DNA of 64,000 nucleotides from Candidatus Lachnoclostridium pullistercoris. Lineage in GTDB: Bacteria; Bacillota; Clostridia; Lachnospirales; Lachnospiraceae. The notes under the pieces were generated by a model, which was not told where the DNA came from, did no database searches, and saw only the letters and a program-made list of their open reading frames with translations. The stretch covers positions 1-64,000 of the forward strand of contig DWWL01000010.1 of NCBI GenBank assembly GCA_019119775.1, read 5' to 3'. The number at the start of each line of letters is the position of its first letter. Positions within the stretch are counted from its first letter, which is position 1. Below are positions 37,257 to 46,766 of the stretch, one piece after another. The translations under genes and the position numbers were made by a program.

Positions 37257-37850
37257 CTACTGGATATAGGGTGCCAGCTCCAGCCGGATAAAATATCCCT
37301 GCTCGTGGCTGCACACCGGACATTTCACAGGGGCATTTTTCCCTCGGTACACATATCCGCAGTTTAAGCACATCCAGCCGGTGTCGATCTCCGACACAAA
37401 CAGCTGATTTTTCTCCATCAGGTCCGCAAACAGCTGGAACCGGTCACCGTGGACTTTCTCGATCTCCGCGATCATCTCAAAGCTGGCTCCGATCTTCTCA
37501 AAGCCCTCGTCCCTCGCTGTCTTCGCGAAATTTCTGTAAACGTCTTCGTACTCCTCGTACTCGTTGTGTCTGGCCGCCTTTAAAAGCTCCAGCGTGCCGG
37601 GACAGATGTCCACCGGGTAGTTTCCGTCCACACAGATATTCTGTCCCGCCAGCTCCTCCAGATAATGATAAAAGATCTCCGCGTGCTCCTTCTCCTGCCC
37701 GGCAGTAAACTGGAACACCGCCTCAATCACCGGCAGACCTTCCTTTTTCGCCGCGGATGCCGCAAAGGTATAGCGGTTTCTCGCCTGGCTCTCCCCGGCG
37801 AAGGCCCGCATCAGATTTTTCGCCGTCTCACTGTTTCTAAAATCCGGCAT
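37257..37850 (-). CDS. rbr: rubrerythrin
   Basis: 197-residue non-haem diiron peroxidase protecting anaerobes from hydrogen peroxide. The four-helix domain has GESQARNRYTFAA and AGQEKEHAEIF, repeated in the second half as FEMIAEIEKVHGDRF (diiron Glu/His ligands). The C-terminal rubredoxin domain has CLNCG and CPVCSH. Length and domain order are typical. The 226-bp gap upstream contains the terminator of the next operon, and no clear PerR-like site was recognised. Confidence 0.93.
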   Translation of the reverse strand: MPDFRNSETAKNLMRAFAGESQARNRYTFAASAAKKEGLPVIEAVFQFTAGQEKEHAEIFYHYLEELAGQNICVDGNYPVDICPGTLELLKAARHNEYEEYEDVYRNFAKTARDEGFEKIGASFEMIAEIEKVHGDRFQLFADLMEKNQLFVSEIDTGWMCLNCGYVYRGKNAPVKCPVCSHEQGYFIRLELAPYIQ

Positions 37851-38001
37851 GTGATTACCTCCTCATCTTTCTTCCATTTGGGATTCCCTGTTAGGATTTC
37901 CCCATTCTGGAAAATTATGCGGCAGAAGAGAATTTCACAGCCGGCAGCATATCCGGACGGCATCTTTTCCTATTATAGCGAATGGACAGGGAAGAGTCCA
38001 G

Positions 38002-38057
38002 AAAAAACTGCACACAGCGAAACGGGAACCTTCCTTGCGGCAGGTTCCCGTTTCGCT
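38002..38057 (-). terminator. terminator after the YfcC transporter
   Basis: AGCGAAACGGGAACC (38016-38030) pairs with GGTTCCCGTTTCGCT (38043-38057), a perfect 15-bp stem. On the minus strand it is followed by CAGTTTTTTC. Confidence 0.85.
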
Positions 38058-38076
38058 TGAAATTCTGTATTTTCTT

Positions 38077-39480
38077 TTAAATCACTCCGCTCCACCCGGT
38101 CACAATCAGCAGGAAGACGATCACGCAGGCGAAAAAGATAAGCAGAAGCACCTTGGGAAACACCCATTTCAGCCAGGTTGCATAGGGGACATCTGCCATG
38201 GCGCAGGAACCGATCATCCAGCCTAAAAGAGGAGAAATCAGGTTGGTAAAACTGTCTCCCATCTGATAAGCCACCACCGCCAGATTTGGCTGCAGTCCAA
38301 GGGCATCCGCCACCGGTTTCATGATCGGGACCAGGATGGCCGCCTTGGATGTGGCTGACGGGATGATGGGATTGATCACAGACACAATCAGCGTCAGCCC
38401 TACGCTGGCGACAGACCGCGGAAGGTCCATCAAAGGCTTTGTCAGCACATAGACAATGGTATGGATCACATTTCCGTCTTCCAGTACCAGAGAGATCACT
38501 TTTGCCAGACCTATGACAAAAGCCACAAACGCCATGGACGCCAGACCTTTGGCAAAGCTCTGTCCCAGCTCGTCAGCGCTCATTCCGCCGATGATTCCCA
38601 CCAGGATCATGGTACAGATCATCACTGCGATCATGAAATCAAAGGTCAAGTCTGAATTCCCGCCCATAAGCGGATACATGGCGATAATCAGATACTGAAG
38701 GATAAAAATAAAGATCACGGCAATTTTCCGCCAGTTCATCTCCACCTTCTTTAACAGCTGCTCTTCTTCTCCTGCCGTCTGAGTCTCCGGCCTCCAGCCC
38801 TGAGCGTACATGAGAGACGCCTCCGGATTTTTCCGGATCTTTTTTACGTAGGCAAGCACCATGATAATCGCTGCAGCCAGGAAAAAGTTCATGATCACCA
38901 GCCTTGTAAAGAAGGCCGAATAGGGGATCACATCCATGAGCATCTGAGTGGTCGCCTGCTGGGCAGGACCTGTTCCAAAGCCCACTAAAGCCGCAAAAGT
39001 CGTCACTCCGAGAGCACAGATAGGATCCAGCTTCAGTTTTTTCGCAAAAAGAATCCCCACAGGCACCACGGCGATCAGCGCGTCCGTCCCGCCAAATCCT
39101 CCCAGATAGGCCATAAGAATCATCATCAGAGCCACCAGAAGGCCGGGCCCCTTGTCCTTCAGCTTATAGACTGCCCAGTTCATCAGATCATCCAGCACTC
39201 CTGTATCTAACACCACATTGATCGTAGCCCCCGACACCATAACTACAAACATGATGGTGGCAGCCCCGTTTAAGCCGGATTTTAAGCTCATGAGAGCGTC
39301 CCAGGGACTGACCGGAGTCTGGTATCCCAGATAATGAAATTCTGTTCCTATGATCTCTCCCGCTTCATCGACGGCAAACTGTCCGGCCGGTATCACATAA
39401 GTTGCCAGACAGGAGAGCAGGATGATTCCAAACATGATCCACAAAAGATGCGGCATTTTAAATTTTTTCTTTTCTTTCAT
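38077..39480 (-). CDS. YfcC/AbgT-like membrane transporter
   Basis: 467-residue integral membrane protein with about 12 hydrophobic segments. It opens with HLLWIMFGIILLSCLATYVI and IPAGQF, then shows GGTDALIAVVPVGI, GTGPAQQATTQ and the re-entrant PIIPSATSKAAILVPIMKP, as in YfcC-type dicarboxylate or amino-acid carriers. It follows the M20 peptidase gene by 36 bases, so uptake of a peptide or N-acyl amino acid for that enzyme is a reasonable inference. Confidence 0.85.
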   Translation of the reverse strand: MKEKKKFKMPHLLWIMFGIILLSCLATYVIPAGQFAVDEAGEIIGTEFHYLGYQTPVSPWDALMSLKSGLNGAATIMFVVMVSGATINVVLDTGVLDDLMNWAVYKLKDKGPGLLVALMMILMAYLGGFGGTDALIAVVPVGILFAKKLKLDPICALGVTTFAALVGFGTGPAQQATTQMLMDVIPYSAFFTRLVIMNFFLAAAIIMVLAYVKKIRKNPEASLMYAQGWRPETQTAGEEEQLLKKVEMNWRKIAVIFIFILQYLIIAMYPLMGGNSDLTFDFMIAVMICTMILVGIIGGMSADELGQSFAKGLASMAFVAFVIGLAKVISLVLEDGNVIHTIVYVLTKPLMDLPRSVASVGLTLIVSVINPIIPSATSKAAILVPIMKPVADALGLQPNLAVVAYQMGDSFTNLISPLLGWMIGSCAMADVPYATWLKWVFPKVLLLIFFACVIVFLLIVTGWSGVI

Positions 39481-39516
39481 TATATATGTACCCCCATTTT
39501 TTCTCCGTTTCCGCGC

Positions 39517-40705
39517 TTACGAAAACACAAAAGCAGTTTCCGCGCAAATTCCCAGCCAGAGACCTGACTCATCGATATCAAACCGGCCGTTGTGATGGGC
39601 CGCTCCGCTGCCGTACTCTTTATTTCGGATTCCCAGAAAGCCCAGCGCTCCGGGATATTTTGCCAGATAGGCGCTGTAGCACTCAGACGCGTACCATTTA
39701 TCGCAGTCTCCCAAAACCTTTCCTCCGCAGATCTCCTTTACGGCGTTCCGGACTCTTTCCGCTACCTGCCGGTCATTGACCACCGGGATAGGGACTGATA
39801 TTATGCCGCCCCTCAAATGCGACGGTGCAGCCATGGCAGGCAGCGGTATTCTCCGCGACCCGGTTGATCACAGCAAGGGCTTTTTCTCCCTCTTCCCGGT
39901 TAAAAAACCGGGCTGTTCCTCCCACGTATGCAGTATCCGGAATAATATTGGTAGCCTCTCCCGCCTTTACCATTCCAATTCCCAGAGTCACCGTCTCCTC
40001 CACATTCAGCTGGTTCATAAAAGCAGAATTTAACTGAGTGATGATGTGGGCCGCCGGAATAATCGGACTCACTGCCTGATCCGGCCGGGAGCCGTGGCCG
40101 CTTCTCCCCTTAACGGTGATGCCGATTCCCACAGTGCCGGCCATTCTGGGGCCAGGAACCACGTTTATGCGTCCGGCATCCAGAGCATTGTACACATGAA
40201 GGGCAAAACATTCATCAACCGGGTACTTCTCCAGAGCCTTCAGCATGGCGTCCACCCCGCAGTTTGTCTCCTCTCCTTCCTCAAAACAGCAGTAGACCGT
40301 GCCGGAAAGCTCCTCCTGCATCTGGCAGAGCACCTTCATGGTCCCCAGAAGCACCGCCATATGAGCGTCGTGGCCGCAGGCATGACAGACTCCGTCTGTC
40401 TGGGAAACACAGACCTTTTCCCTGACCAGATTTTCCCGCTCCTCTTTAAGGGGAAGGCCGTCCATATCCGCCCGCAGGACCCTGCTTTTCCCTGGTTTTT
40501 TCCCCTGGATCACTGCGATCAGCCCCGTCCCCGGAACCTTTTCATAGGGCAGGCCCATCTTCTCGATCTCGGCGATCAGCCGTCCTCTCGTCTTCCATTC
40601 CTCCCCTGACACCTCCGGATATCGGTGAAATTCTCTTCTCATGCGCACCGCATAGTCCTGCTGTCCCAGCGCCAGCTCTCTGATCTTCTCTCCATAAGCT
40701 TCCAT
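39517..40705 (-). pseudogene. M20-family amidohydrolase/aminoacylase, frameshifted
   Basis: A complete M20D-type metallohydrolase split by one frameshift. The first frame (from ATG 40705) contains RREFHRYPEVSGEEW, VLRADMDGLPL, CHACGHDAHMAVLLG, FEEGEE and the dimerisation domain, then reads ISPYPGGQ and a stop. The other frame resumes with PVVNDRQVAERVRNAV and runs to a normal C-terminus (GSGAAHHNGRFDIDE). The break lies at 39782-39786, where one extra C (CCCGG for CCGG) explains everything. Either a real null allele, a sequencing error or a variable site. It belongs to the malY-M20-yfcC unit, probably cleaving N-acyl amino acids or dipeptides. Confidence 0.85.
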
Positions 40706-40806
40706 TTTTCTTTTCCCCTCCCCGTTCTCTTCCTCAGAAATTCCTCTGCTCCATTCTTTTCCTGCGGCAATCACGCCTCTGTTGACTCTGTTTCTCACGC
40801 TGTCCC

Positions 40807-42033
40807 TCACCCATTCACTTCTCCCAGATACTTCTCCGTGTGCTTTGTGTTCACTGCCTCGCAGATTCTTCTCAGTCCTTCCGCCAGCGTCGCCCTGGGG
40901 CAGGCCAGGTTCAGCCGGATAAAACCGTCAGAATTCCGCACAAACATATTTCCGCCCTCCAGCAGCACCCCGGCTTTGTAGGCGAAGAACAGCGGAAGTG
41001 CCTCATCCGGCTCAAAATACGCGTTTAAATCCACCCACGCCAGATAAGTTGCCTCTGAGATCCGGAATTTTGCTTTCGGCAGATGCTCCTTGAGAAAACT
41101 CTCCGTAAAGCGGAAATTTTCATCCAGATAGGCCCTCAGCTCCTCCAGCCACGGCTCCCCTTTTTCATAGGCAGCCTGGGCGGCCGCGATGCTTAAAGGA
41201 TTGTCAAAATTGTAATGGCGGTCCAGCCATATTTTTCTCAGACCCTCATCCTGGATGATAATGTTGGAGATCATCATGCCCGCCAGGTTAAAGGTCTTGC
41301 TGGGCGCCATGCAGGTGATCAGGCGGCCGTAATCCGGCATCACCTTTCCCAGAGGAATATGCTTCTGATTTTTCCTGAGAAGATCGCAGTGGATCTCATC
41401 GGAGATCACCCAGAGGCCGTATTTTTCAATAATCCCGCCCATACGCCTCAGCTCTTCCTCTTTCCACACTCTTCCGCTGGGATTGTGCGGATTGCAGAGA
41501 ATGAACAAGACAGTCTTTTCATCTGCCGCTTTGCGCTCGAAGTCATCAAAGTCAATGGTATAATATCCGTCCTCGTTCTTTAAATCGGAACACACATATC
41601 CCCGCTTGCTGAAATCTGCCGCGTACTTGAAATAGGCATAGGACGGAGTCAAAAACAGTACCTTTTCGTCCGGTCTGCAGATGTATTCCACCAGCTCGTA
41701 GAGCGCAGGGATCACGCCGTTTGACATTACCAGTTCCTTTTTGCAGAAGCTCCACCCGTATCTCTTTTCACACCAGGATTTAAGCGCCTCGTAGTAGCTG
41801 TTCTCAAACACTCTGGTATAGCCGAAGATCCGCTTATCCAGCCTCTCCCGCATTCCATCGATCACCACATCCGGCGTGGCAAATTCCATATCCGCCACCC
41901 ACATGCGGATAAATTCTTCATCCTTATAAGGAAATTTCATCGTCTCATCCGCATGGAAAATGTAATCCCGAAACCCATCTGTGTTCATGGCGTTGGTGTG
42001 TCGTCTGTCAATGATCTCATCAAAATTATACAT
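40807..42033 (-). CDS. MalY/PatB-type PLP-dependent C-S lyase / aminotransferase
   Basis: 408-residue fold-type I PLP enzyme. It shows RRHTNAMNTDG and WVADMEFATPDVV (MalY/PatB N-terminal signature), CNPHNPSGRVW, the ISDEIHCDL aspartate motif and the PLP lysine in MAPSKTFNLAGM. Such enzymes split cystathionine or S-substituted cysteines to pyruvate, ammonia and a thiol. With the M20 peptidase and YfcC carrier behind it, the unit may use S-conjugated cysteinyl compounds; this is inference. An XRE regulator is transcribed divergently 227 bp away. Confidence 0.88.
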   Translation of the reverse strand: MYNFDEIIDRRHTNAMNTDGFRDYIFHADETMKFPYKDEEFIRMWVADMEFATPDVVIDGMRERLDKRIFGYTRVFENSYYEALKSWCEKRYGWSFCKKELVMSNGVIPALYELVEYICRPDEKVLFLTPSYAYFKYAADFSKRGYVCSDLKNEDGYYTIDFDDFERKAADEKTVLFILCNPHNPSGRVWKEEELRRMGGIIEKYGLWVISDEIHCDLLRKNQKHIPLGKVMPDYGRLITCMAPSKTFNLAGMMISNIIIQDEGLRKIWLDRHYNFDNPLSIAAAQAAYEKGEPWLEELRAYLDENFRFTESFLKEHLPKAKFRISEATYLAWVDLNAYFEPDEALPLFFAYKAGVLLEGGNMFVRNSDGFIRLNLACPRATLAEGLRRICEAVNTKHTEKYLGEVNG

Positions 42034-42260
42034 ATTTTTTATCTCCTTCCTGAACGGCCGCCTCTTTATAGTGCAATTCTACCAATTTTCTCCTTTCTCC
42101 GTCAAAAAGGGAAAAGTTTCCTCTTATTCAACTTTTTCCAGATTTTTTTACTGTCAGTGGAATTTCAGGTCATTTTGTGATAAGATAAAAAATAAGCAGG
42201 CAGAAATAAGGGAAATTTCGCTGTTTTATTGATTTATACGAAACAAAGGGGGGGAGTGCT

Positions 42261-42965
42261 GTGGCTGAGATCAGCCTTCAGATCGGAGAGCGGATCCGCT
42301 CTTTCCGCAAAAACAGAAAGCTCACTTTAGAGGAGCTTTCCCAGAAGATCCACAAAAGCAGATCTACCATTTCCAAATATGAAAACGGGGAAATCGCTGT
42401 GGATATTGAGACGCTTTATGAGATTGCTGACGCCCTGTCTGTCCATGTGGAACAGCTTTTATGGCGTCCGCCGGATCGGGAAGAGATGTCTTCCTCTGAT
42501 ATGCCGGCCTTTTTCAACGGTATTTCTCAGTTTTTTTCCTATCTTTACGACGGCAGAAGCGGAAGCCTGATCCGCTGTGTATTCGACGTACTCTCAAAGT
42601 CTGAGGATGGTCAGTACCGGATCATGATGTACATGAATTTTCGCGACTATGAAAATTATCAGAAATGCGAAAATACCTACTGGGGATATATTGAGCACTA
42701 CGATGCCATCACCAACATGCAGCTGACAAACCAGGATATGCCCATGGAAAAAGCCAGCATCAAAATCCTTGCATCTTCTTTAAGCTCCGACACCAAGTGG
42801 GGACTGTTCTGCGGCTTTTCCTCCCGCCCCATGATGCCCATCGCAGTAAAAATGCTCTTTTCCAGAGTGAGGCTGCCGGAGGACGAGCACCTGATCCGAC
42901 AGTTAAAAGTATCCCGGGATGACATCCGTCTGCTGAAGCTCTATAATATGCTCTCCGTAACGTGA
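42261..42965 (+). CDS. XRE-family transcriptional regulator
   Basis: 234-residue protein with an N-terminal HTH_3 domain (IGERIRSFRKNRKLTLEELS, then KSRSTISKYENGEIAVDI). The C-terminal 165 residues carry no recognised domain and may sense a ligand. The start is GTG at 42261 after GGGGGGAG. The divergent arrangement with malY suggests it controls the malY-M20-yfcC unit. The shared 227-bp gap contains an imperfect GGAAAAGTT / AACTTTTTCC inverted repeat near 42109-42141. Confidence 0.85.
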   Translation: MAEISLQIGERIRSFRKNRKLTLEELSQKIHKSRSTISKYENGEIAVDIETLYEIADALSVHVEQLLWRPPDREEMSSSDMPAFFNGISQFFSYLYDGRSGSLIRCVFDVLSKSEDGQYRIMMYMNFRDYENYQKCENTYWGYIEHYDAITNMQLTNQDMPMEKASIKILASSLSSDTKWGLFCGFSSRPMMPIAVKMLFSRVRLPEDEHLIRQLKVSRDDIRLLKLYNMLSVT

Positions 42966-43037
42966 CAGGCGGCGGCAGGTTTCTTTTTCTGAAACCTGCC
43001 GCCGCCCGCAGCATATCCGCAGAATCTTTCTCTCTCC

Positions 43038-43793
43038 TTACGTCTGCAGAAATTCCTTCATAATCTCGCCCCGGATCTCCAGAAATTCCGGTGAGGTCCG
43101 GTCTCTCGGGAAGGGAAGATCCACCGGCACGATCCGTTTTACCACGCCGGGGTTCTTGCCCATGATCACCACCCGGTTGCTCAGATAGATCGCCTCATCG
43201 ATCTCATGGGTCACGATAATCATGGTGGTCTTGTCCTGCTCTCTGATGCGCAGAACCTCGTTCTGCATGTTCATCCTGGTAAAGGCGTCCAGGGCCCCGA
43301 AAGGCTCGTCCAGCAAAAGCAGCTGCGGTCTGGTAGCCAGAGCTCTGGCGATGCTGACTCTCTGCTGCATGCCGCCGGAAAGCTGATTGGGCACCGCGTT
43401 CATAAACTCGGACAGCCCCACCAGGCCGGTGTAGTACTCCACCATCTCCTTCTTCTTATCCTTCGGGACAGAATCCGGGATCACAAACTCAATGTTCTGA
43501 CGCACGGTGAGCCAGGGGAACAGTCTGGCCTCCTGAAAGATCATGCTGCACTTGGGGGAGGGACCGTTTACCGGTTCCCCGTCCAGCAGGATCTCCCCGG
43601 AGCTTATGGGCTCCAGGGTGATGATCAGCTTAAGGAGGGTGCTTTTTCCGCAGCCGCTGGCGCCCACGATGGCCACCAGCTCCCCGTCCTTCACTGTCAG
43701 ATTGACACCGGAGAGCACTTCCAGCTTCTGCCCTTTAATATAGAAGTTTTTGTGCAGATCCCGGATCTCCAGAATATTTCCATTTGCCGCCAT
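43038..43793 (-). CDS. ABC transporter ATP-binding protein (SsuB/TauB/NrtD class)
   Basis: 251-residue ATPase. Walker A is VGASGCGKSTLLKL, the Q-loop IFQEARLFPWLT, the signature NQLSGGMQQRVSIARAL, Walker B LLLLDEPFGALDAFTR, and the switch VTHEIDEA. The PWLTV Q-loop context is typical of sulfonate/nitrate/taurine importers. The start at 43793 has GGAGG 7 bases upstream. Last gene of the amidohydrolase-ABC operon. Confidence 0.92.
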   Translation of the reverse strand: MAANGNILEIRDLHKNFYIKGQKLEVLSGVNLTVKDGELVAIVGASGCGKSTLLKLIITLEPISSGEILLDGEPVNGPSPKCSMIFQEARLFPWLTVRQNIEFVIPDSVPKDKKKEMVEYYTGLVGLSEFMNAVPNQLSGGMQQRVSIARALATRPQLLLLDEPFGALDAFTRMNMQNEVLRIREQDKTTMIIVTHEIDEAIYLSNRVVIMGKNPGVVKRIVPVDLPFPRDRTSPEFLEIRGEIMKEFLQT

Positions 43794-43804
43794 AGTCTTC
43801 CTCC

Positions 43805-44605
43805 TCACTTACTGTCCACGATTCCTCTGGTCTTTGCCAGGTAATAATTCTCCAGACGGGTCAGTCCCTTGTCGATGACCAGTCCGATAAAGCCGATCAC
43901 CAGCACGCACATGTACATGACTCTGGCGTTTGCCGTCTCCCGGGAGAGGGTGATCAGATAGCCGATTCCCGTGGAAGAGGCGATCATCTCCGCGGCCACC
44001 ACGCTCATCCAGGCGCTGCTCATTCCCAGGCGCAGTCCGGTGAGGATCGCCGGGATGGATGAGGGGACGATGATCCGCCAGATGGTCTTCATCGTGGGGA
44101 TCCGGTAGGTGTAGGCCACCTCCAGCAGCTTTCCGTCCACCGACTGGATGCCGTGGATGGTATTTAAGAGAACGGGCCAGAAGGAACCGAAGGCGATGAT
44201 CACCACCTTCGAGAAAAATCCGATGCCCGCCAGCAGGATCACAATAGGTACCAGAGCGATGGTGGGGATGGGACGGAGCACGCTCACGATCCCGCTTAAG
44301 GCTGCGCTCACAGGCTTAAACAGTCCCATGAGAAATCCCACGATCACTCCGGCCACCGCGCCGATCACGTAGCCGCAGGCCACGCGCCCGAAACTCACGC
44401 TTAAGTTCATCCACAGTTTTCCCGACTCCAGATAGGAGATAAAGGTCTTTATGATGGTCAGGGGAGCCGGCACCAGCGACGCCTTCAGCAGCCCATGGGT
44501 GGACGCGTACTGCCAGAACAGCAGCACCAGGATGGGGAAGACAATGGCGATGCACACCAGCTTTGTCCGCTCTCCCGCACTGTTTTTTGATTTGTTGTTA
44601 AACAT
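43805..44605 (-). CDS. ABC transporter permease (SsuC/TauC class)
   Basis: 266-residue inner-membrane permease with six hydrophobic segments. The BPD_transp_1 domain contains the coupling loop EVAYTYRIPTMKTIWRIIVP, which docks to the ATPase. Its start lies about 80 bases after the binding-protein stop, with a terminator-like hairpin in between, and it ends 12 bases before the ATPase start. Confidence 0.9.
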   Translation of the reverse strand: MFNNKSKNSAGERTKLVCIAIVFPILVLLFWQYASTHGLLKASLVPAPLTIIKTFISYLESGKLWMNLSVSFGRVACGYVIGAVAGVIVGFLMGLFKPVSAALSGIVSVLRPIPTIALVPIVILLAGIGFFSKVVIIAFGSFWPVLLNTIHGIQSVDGKLLEVAYTYRIPTMKTIWRIIVPSSIPAILTGLRLGMSSAWMSVVAAEMIASSTGIGYLITLSRETANARVMYMCVLVIGFIGLVIDKGLTRLENYYLAKTRGIVDSK

Positions 44606-44635
44606 CTGCTGACTTCCTTTCTAAATTCTGTATAG

Positions 44636-44673
44636 AAGAAAACGGGCAACCGCTTTTTTGCAGGATTGCCCGT
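44636..44673 (-). terminator. intra-operon attenuating hairpin after the binding-protein gene
   Basis: ACGGGCAA (44642-44649) pairs with TTGCCCGT (44666-44673); on the minus strand TTTTCTTC follows. Placed between the binding-protein and permease genes, it should favour higher binding-protein expression. Confidence 0.65.
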
Positions 44674-44683
44674 CCAGGGGAGC

Positions 44684-45760
44684 TTACCGAAGTCCGGCAA
44701 GCTCCAGATAGCTCAGATCCAGGATATCGTCCATGGTAATATCCGGATTGGAAAGCAGATCATTGTCTTTCATGAACTGCAGCACTTCCTCCAGCACCCT
44801 CAGATCCTGTTCTGTCAGGTCGGCGCCGAAATTGGAGCCGCCGTACATGGTGGAGAACCATTCTTCCTCTCTCTGAGTGATCTCCGCCAGCTTGGCAAAC
44901 GCCTCTTTCTGGTTTTCCTCGCTCTCGGCCATCCAGTCATCCACGCGCTGAACTGCTCTCAGCACCTTTGCGGTGATCTCCGGATACTGCTCACAGAACT
45001 CGTCTCTTCCCACAAAAGCGCTGATCTGGCAGGTTTCACTGGCCGTTCCGTCTGCCAGTACGTGCACCTCTCCCGCATCGATCAGGGACGTAAATTTTGC
45101 CAGCTGGTCGGCCGCTCCCTGCACCTCGCCGGATGCCAGAAGGGTCACAACGTCGTTGGTGTTGACCAGCTCAATGTCGTTCTCGGAAAGTCCCATGGAC
45201 TCTAAGTAGGTCAGGAGCAGATAGTGGGCGCTGGTTCCCACGGAAACAGCGATCTTTGCTCCCTTTAAGCTCTCCGCGTCGGTGATGTCCGCATCTACTA
45301 CCAGAGGATACATGGTTTCCGTGTCGCAGTTGCGGCCGATGATCTTGTAGCCGTAGTCAGCGGAAATGCCGGAAATCGCTCCCTGCTCTCCAAACTCCGC
45401 AAAATCCAGGTTTCCGGAGGCAAACGCCTCGGAGATGGCCGGACCATTCTGGAAATAATCCATGGTGAAGGTCACGTTGCTGCCCTCAAATTCTTCCTCC
45501 AGAAAGCCCATGTTGTAAGCCAGGTTTAAGGGGAACTGGCTGTTGATGTCTCCCAGATGGATCTCCAGAGGCTCTCCGTCGTACACATACTCATCTAAAG
45601 ATACCGCCGCTGCGGTTTCCGAAGTTTCCTCCGCTGCCTCAGAGCTCTCCGTTTTCGCCTCGCTCTGCTGCGTTTCCTCCGCTGTGCTGCCGCCGGATGA
45701 GCAGCCGATCAGTGTCGCCGCCATGCAAAATGACAGACCAAGTGCCAGTGCTTTTTTCAT
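44684..45760 (-). CDS. ABC transporter substrate-binding lipoprotein (NMT1/SsuA-like)
   Basis: 358-residue solute receptor. The signal ends in the lipobox LIGC (Cys near 20), followed by a Ser/Thr/Glu linker. The periplasmic-binding fold shows IHLGDINSQFPLNLAYNMGF and KIAVSVGTSAHYLLLTYLES, as in sulfonate, nitrate or pyrimidine-precursor receptors. The start at 45760 has AGGAGG upstream. Ligand unknown; the preceding amidohydrolase suggests an aromatic or heterocyclic acid as one option. Confidence 0.88.
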   Translation of the reverse strand: MKKALALGLSFCMAATLIGCSSGGSTAEETQQSEAKTESSEAAEETSETAAAVSLDEYVYDGEPLEIHLGDINSQFPLNLAYNMGFLEEEFEGSNVTFTMDYFQNGPAISEAFASGNLDFAEFGEQGAISGISADYGYKIIGRNCDTETMYPLVVDADITDAESLKGAKIAVSVGTSAHYLLLTYLESMGLSENDIELVNTNDVVTLLASGEVQGAADQLAKFTSLIDAGEVHVLADGTASETCQISAFVGRDEFCEQYPEITAKVLRAVQRVDDWMAESEENQKEAFAKLAEITQREEEWFSTMYGGSNFGADLTEQDLRVLEEVLQFMKDNDLLSNPDITMDDILDLSYLELAGLR

Positions 45761-45818
45761 AATACATCCTCCTGATTGTTTAATAAAATAATAGTAACCA
45801 TCTGCGTCAGCCGCCCGC

Positions 45819-46649
45819 TCACAGGCGCAGCAGCCTGGCCGCATTATTGTAAAAGAAATCCGGAAGAACGGACTCTTTTATCCCGCAGTTCTCGTAAAAT
45901 CTGGCCGTATCCACCACATTTAAAATGGGGTAGGCCGTCCCGAACAGCATCTGATGCTTCATCAGGGTGTTGGCCGACTTCACATAGTCCTGGCTCCCCG
46001 CCCCGCTTAAGCCGTACATATCGGGTACAATGTAGATATTGGGGGAGTTAAAGCCCATGGCCATCACCTCCAGGTGCCACGGCCAGCCGCCGTGTCCCAC
46101 CACGATGGAAAGCTCCGGAAAATCGTGAAGCACCGTTCCCAGCTGGCGCACCGTATCCGGGTCCACAATGGGGAGCAGCTTCGCGCTGTAGCTGACAAAG
46201 AGCACCAGTCCTTCCCTCTGCAGCTTCTCGTACATGGGATAGGCCGCCGGATCGTCGAACCGGTAGGGCTTTGGCTGGAACGTGGGCTCCGCGCTCACTC
46301 CGCGGATGTCCCATTTCTCCACGCACCGGTCGATCTCCCGCAGAGCCTGCTCTCCGTCCATCGGGTCGATGTAGGGAAAAATGACAAATCTCCCCGGATA
46401 GCGGGAGGAAAGGCTGAAGAACTCGTCCCCCGTCGCCCCCAGCTCCTTGCGGCAGGGCACCACGGAGATCTCGATCTGCGCCTGATCCATCTCTTTCACA
46501 AATTCTTCCAGGCTGCCCGTTCTCTGGGACTCTGACACCGTCATGTCAAAGGCGTCCGCCAGCCTGGCGAAATGGGCCTGATCGTTCTCAAACATTTTCA
46601 TGTAGTTCCCGAAAGGAGGCCGCACCCTGAAATCGATTTTTTTATACAT
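45819..46649 (-). CDS. amidohydrolase-2 family protein (TIM-barrel metal hydrolase or decarboxylase)
   Basis: 276-residue protein of the ACMSD/gamma-resorcylate decarboxylase-like family. It has MYKKIDFRVRPPFGNYM at the start (where the family usually has HxH, here FRVRP, so one metal motif is altered), GVSAEPTFQPKPY, IVVGHGGWPWHLE and the C-terminal FFYNNAARLL. The start at 46649 follows AGGA. It heads the ABC operon and lies divergent to the Crp/Fnr regulator. Reaction unknown. Confidence 0.8.
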   Translation of the reverse strand: MYKKIDFRVRPPFGNYMKMFENDQAHFARLADAFDMTVSESQRTGSLEEFVKEMDQAQIEISVVPCRKELGATGDEFFSLSSRYPGRFVIFPYIDPMDGEQALREIDRCVEKWDIRGVSAEPTFQPKPYRFDDPAAYPMYEKLQREGLVLFVSYSAKLLPIVDPDTVRQLGTVLHDFPELSIVVGHGGWPWHLEVMAMGFNSPNIYIVPDMYGLSGAGSQDYVKSANTLMKHQMLFGTAYPILNVVDTARFYENCGIKESVLPDFFYNNAARLLRL

Positions 46650-46720
46650 GGTTTTTCCTGTCTCCTCTGTAAAAATTGTGTAAAATTGGCTAGAAATAGT
46701 ATATAATAGGGGAAATGGAA

Positions 46721-46744
46721 AAAATATGAGATTTCTCATATTTT
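46721..46744. promoter_or_regulatory. Crp/Fnr-type operator (TATGA-N6-TCATA)
   Basis: Arms AAAATATGAGA and TCTCATATTTT are perfect reverse complements around TT. The inner core has the spacing of CRP/FNR sites (TGTGA-N6-TCACA). It sits 22 bases before the Crp/Fnr gene start and 72 bases before the divergent amidohydrolase start, so it could serve both. Confidence 0.7.
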
Positions 46745-46766
46745 TACAGATTTTTTGAGGTATGAA

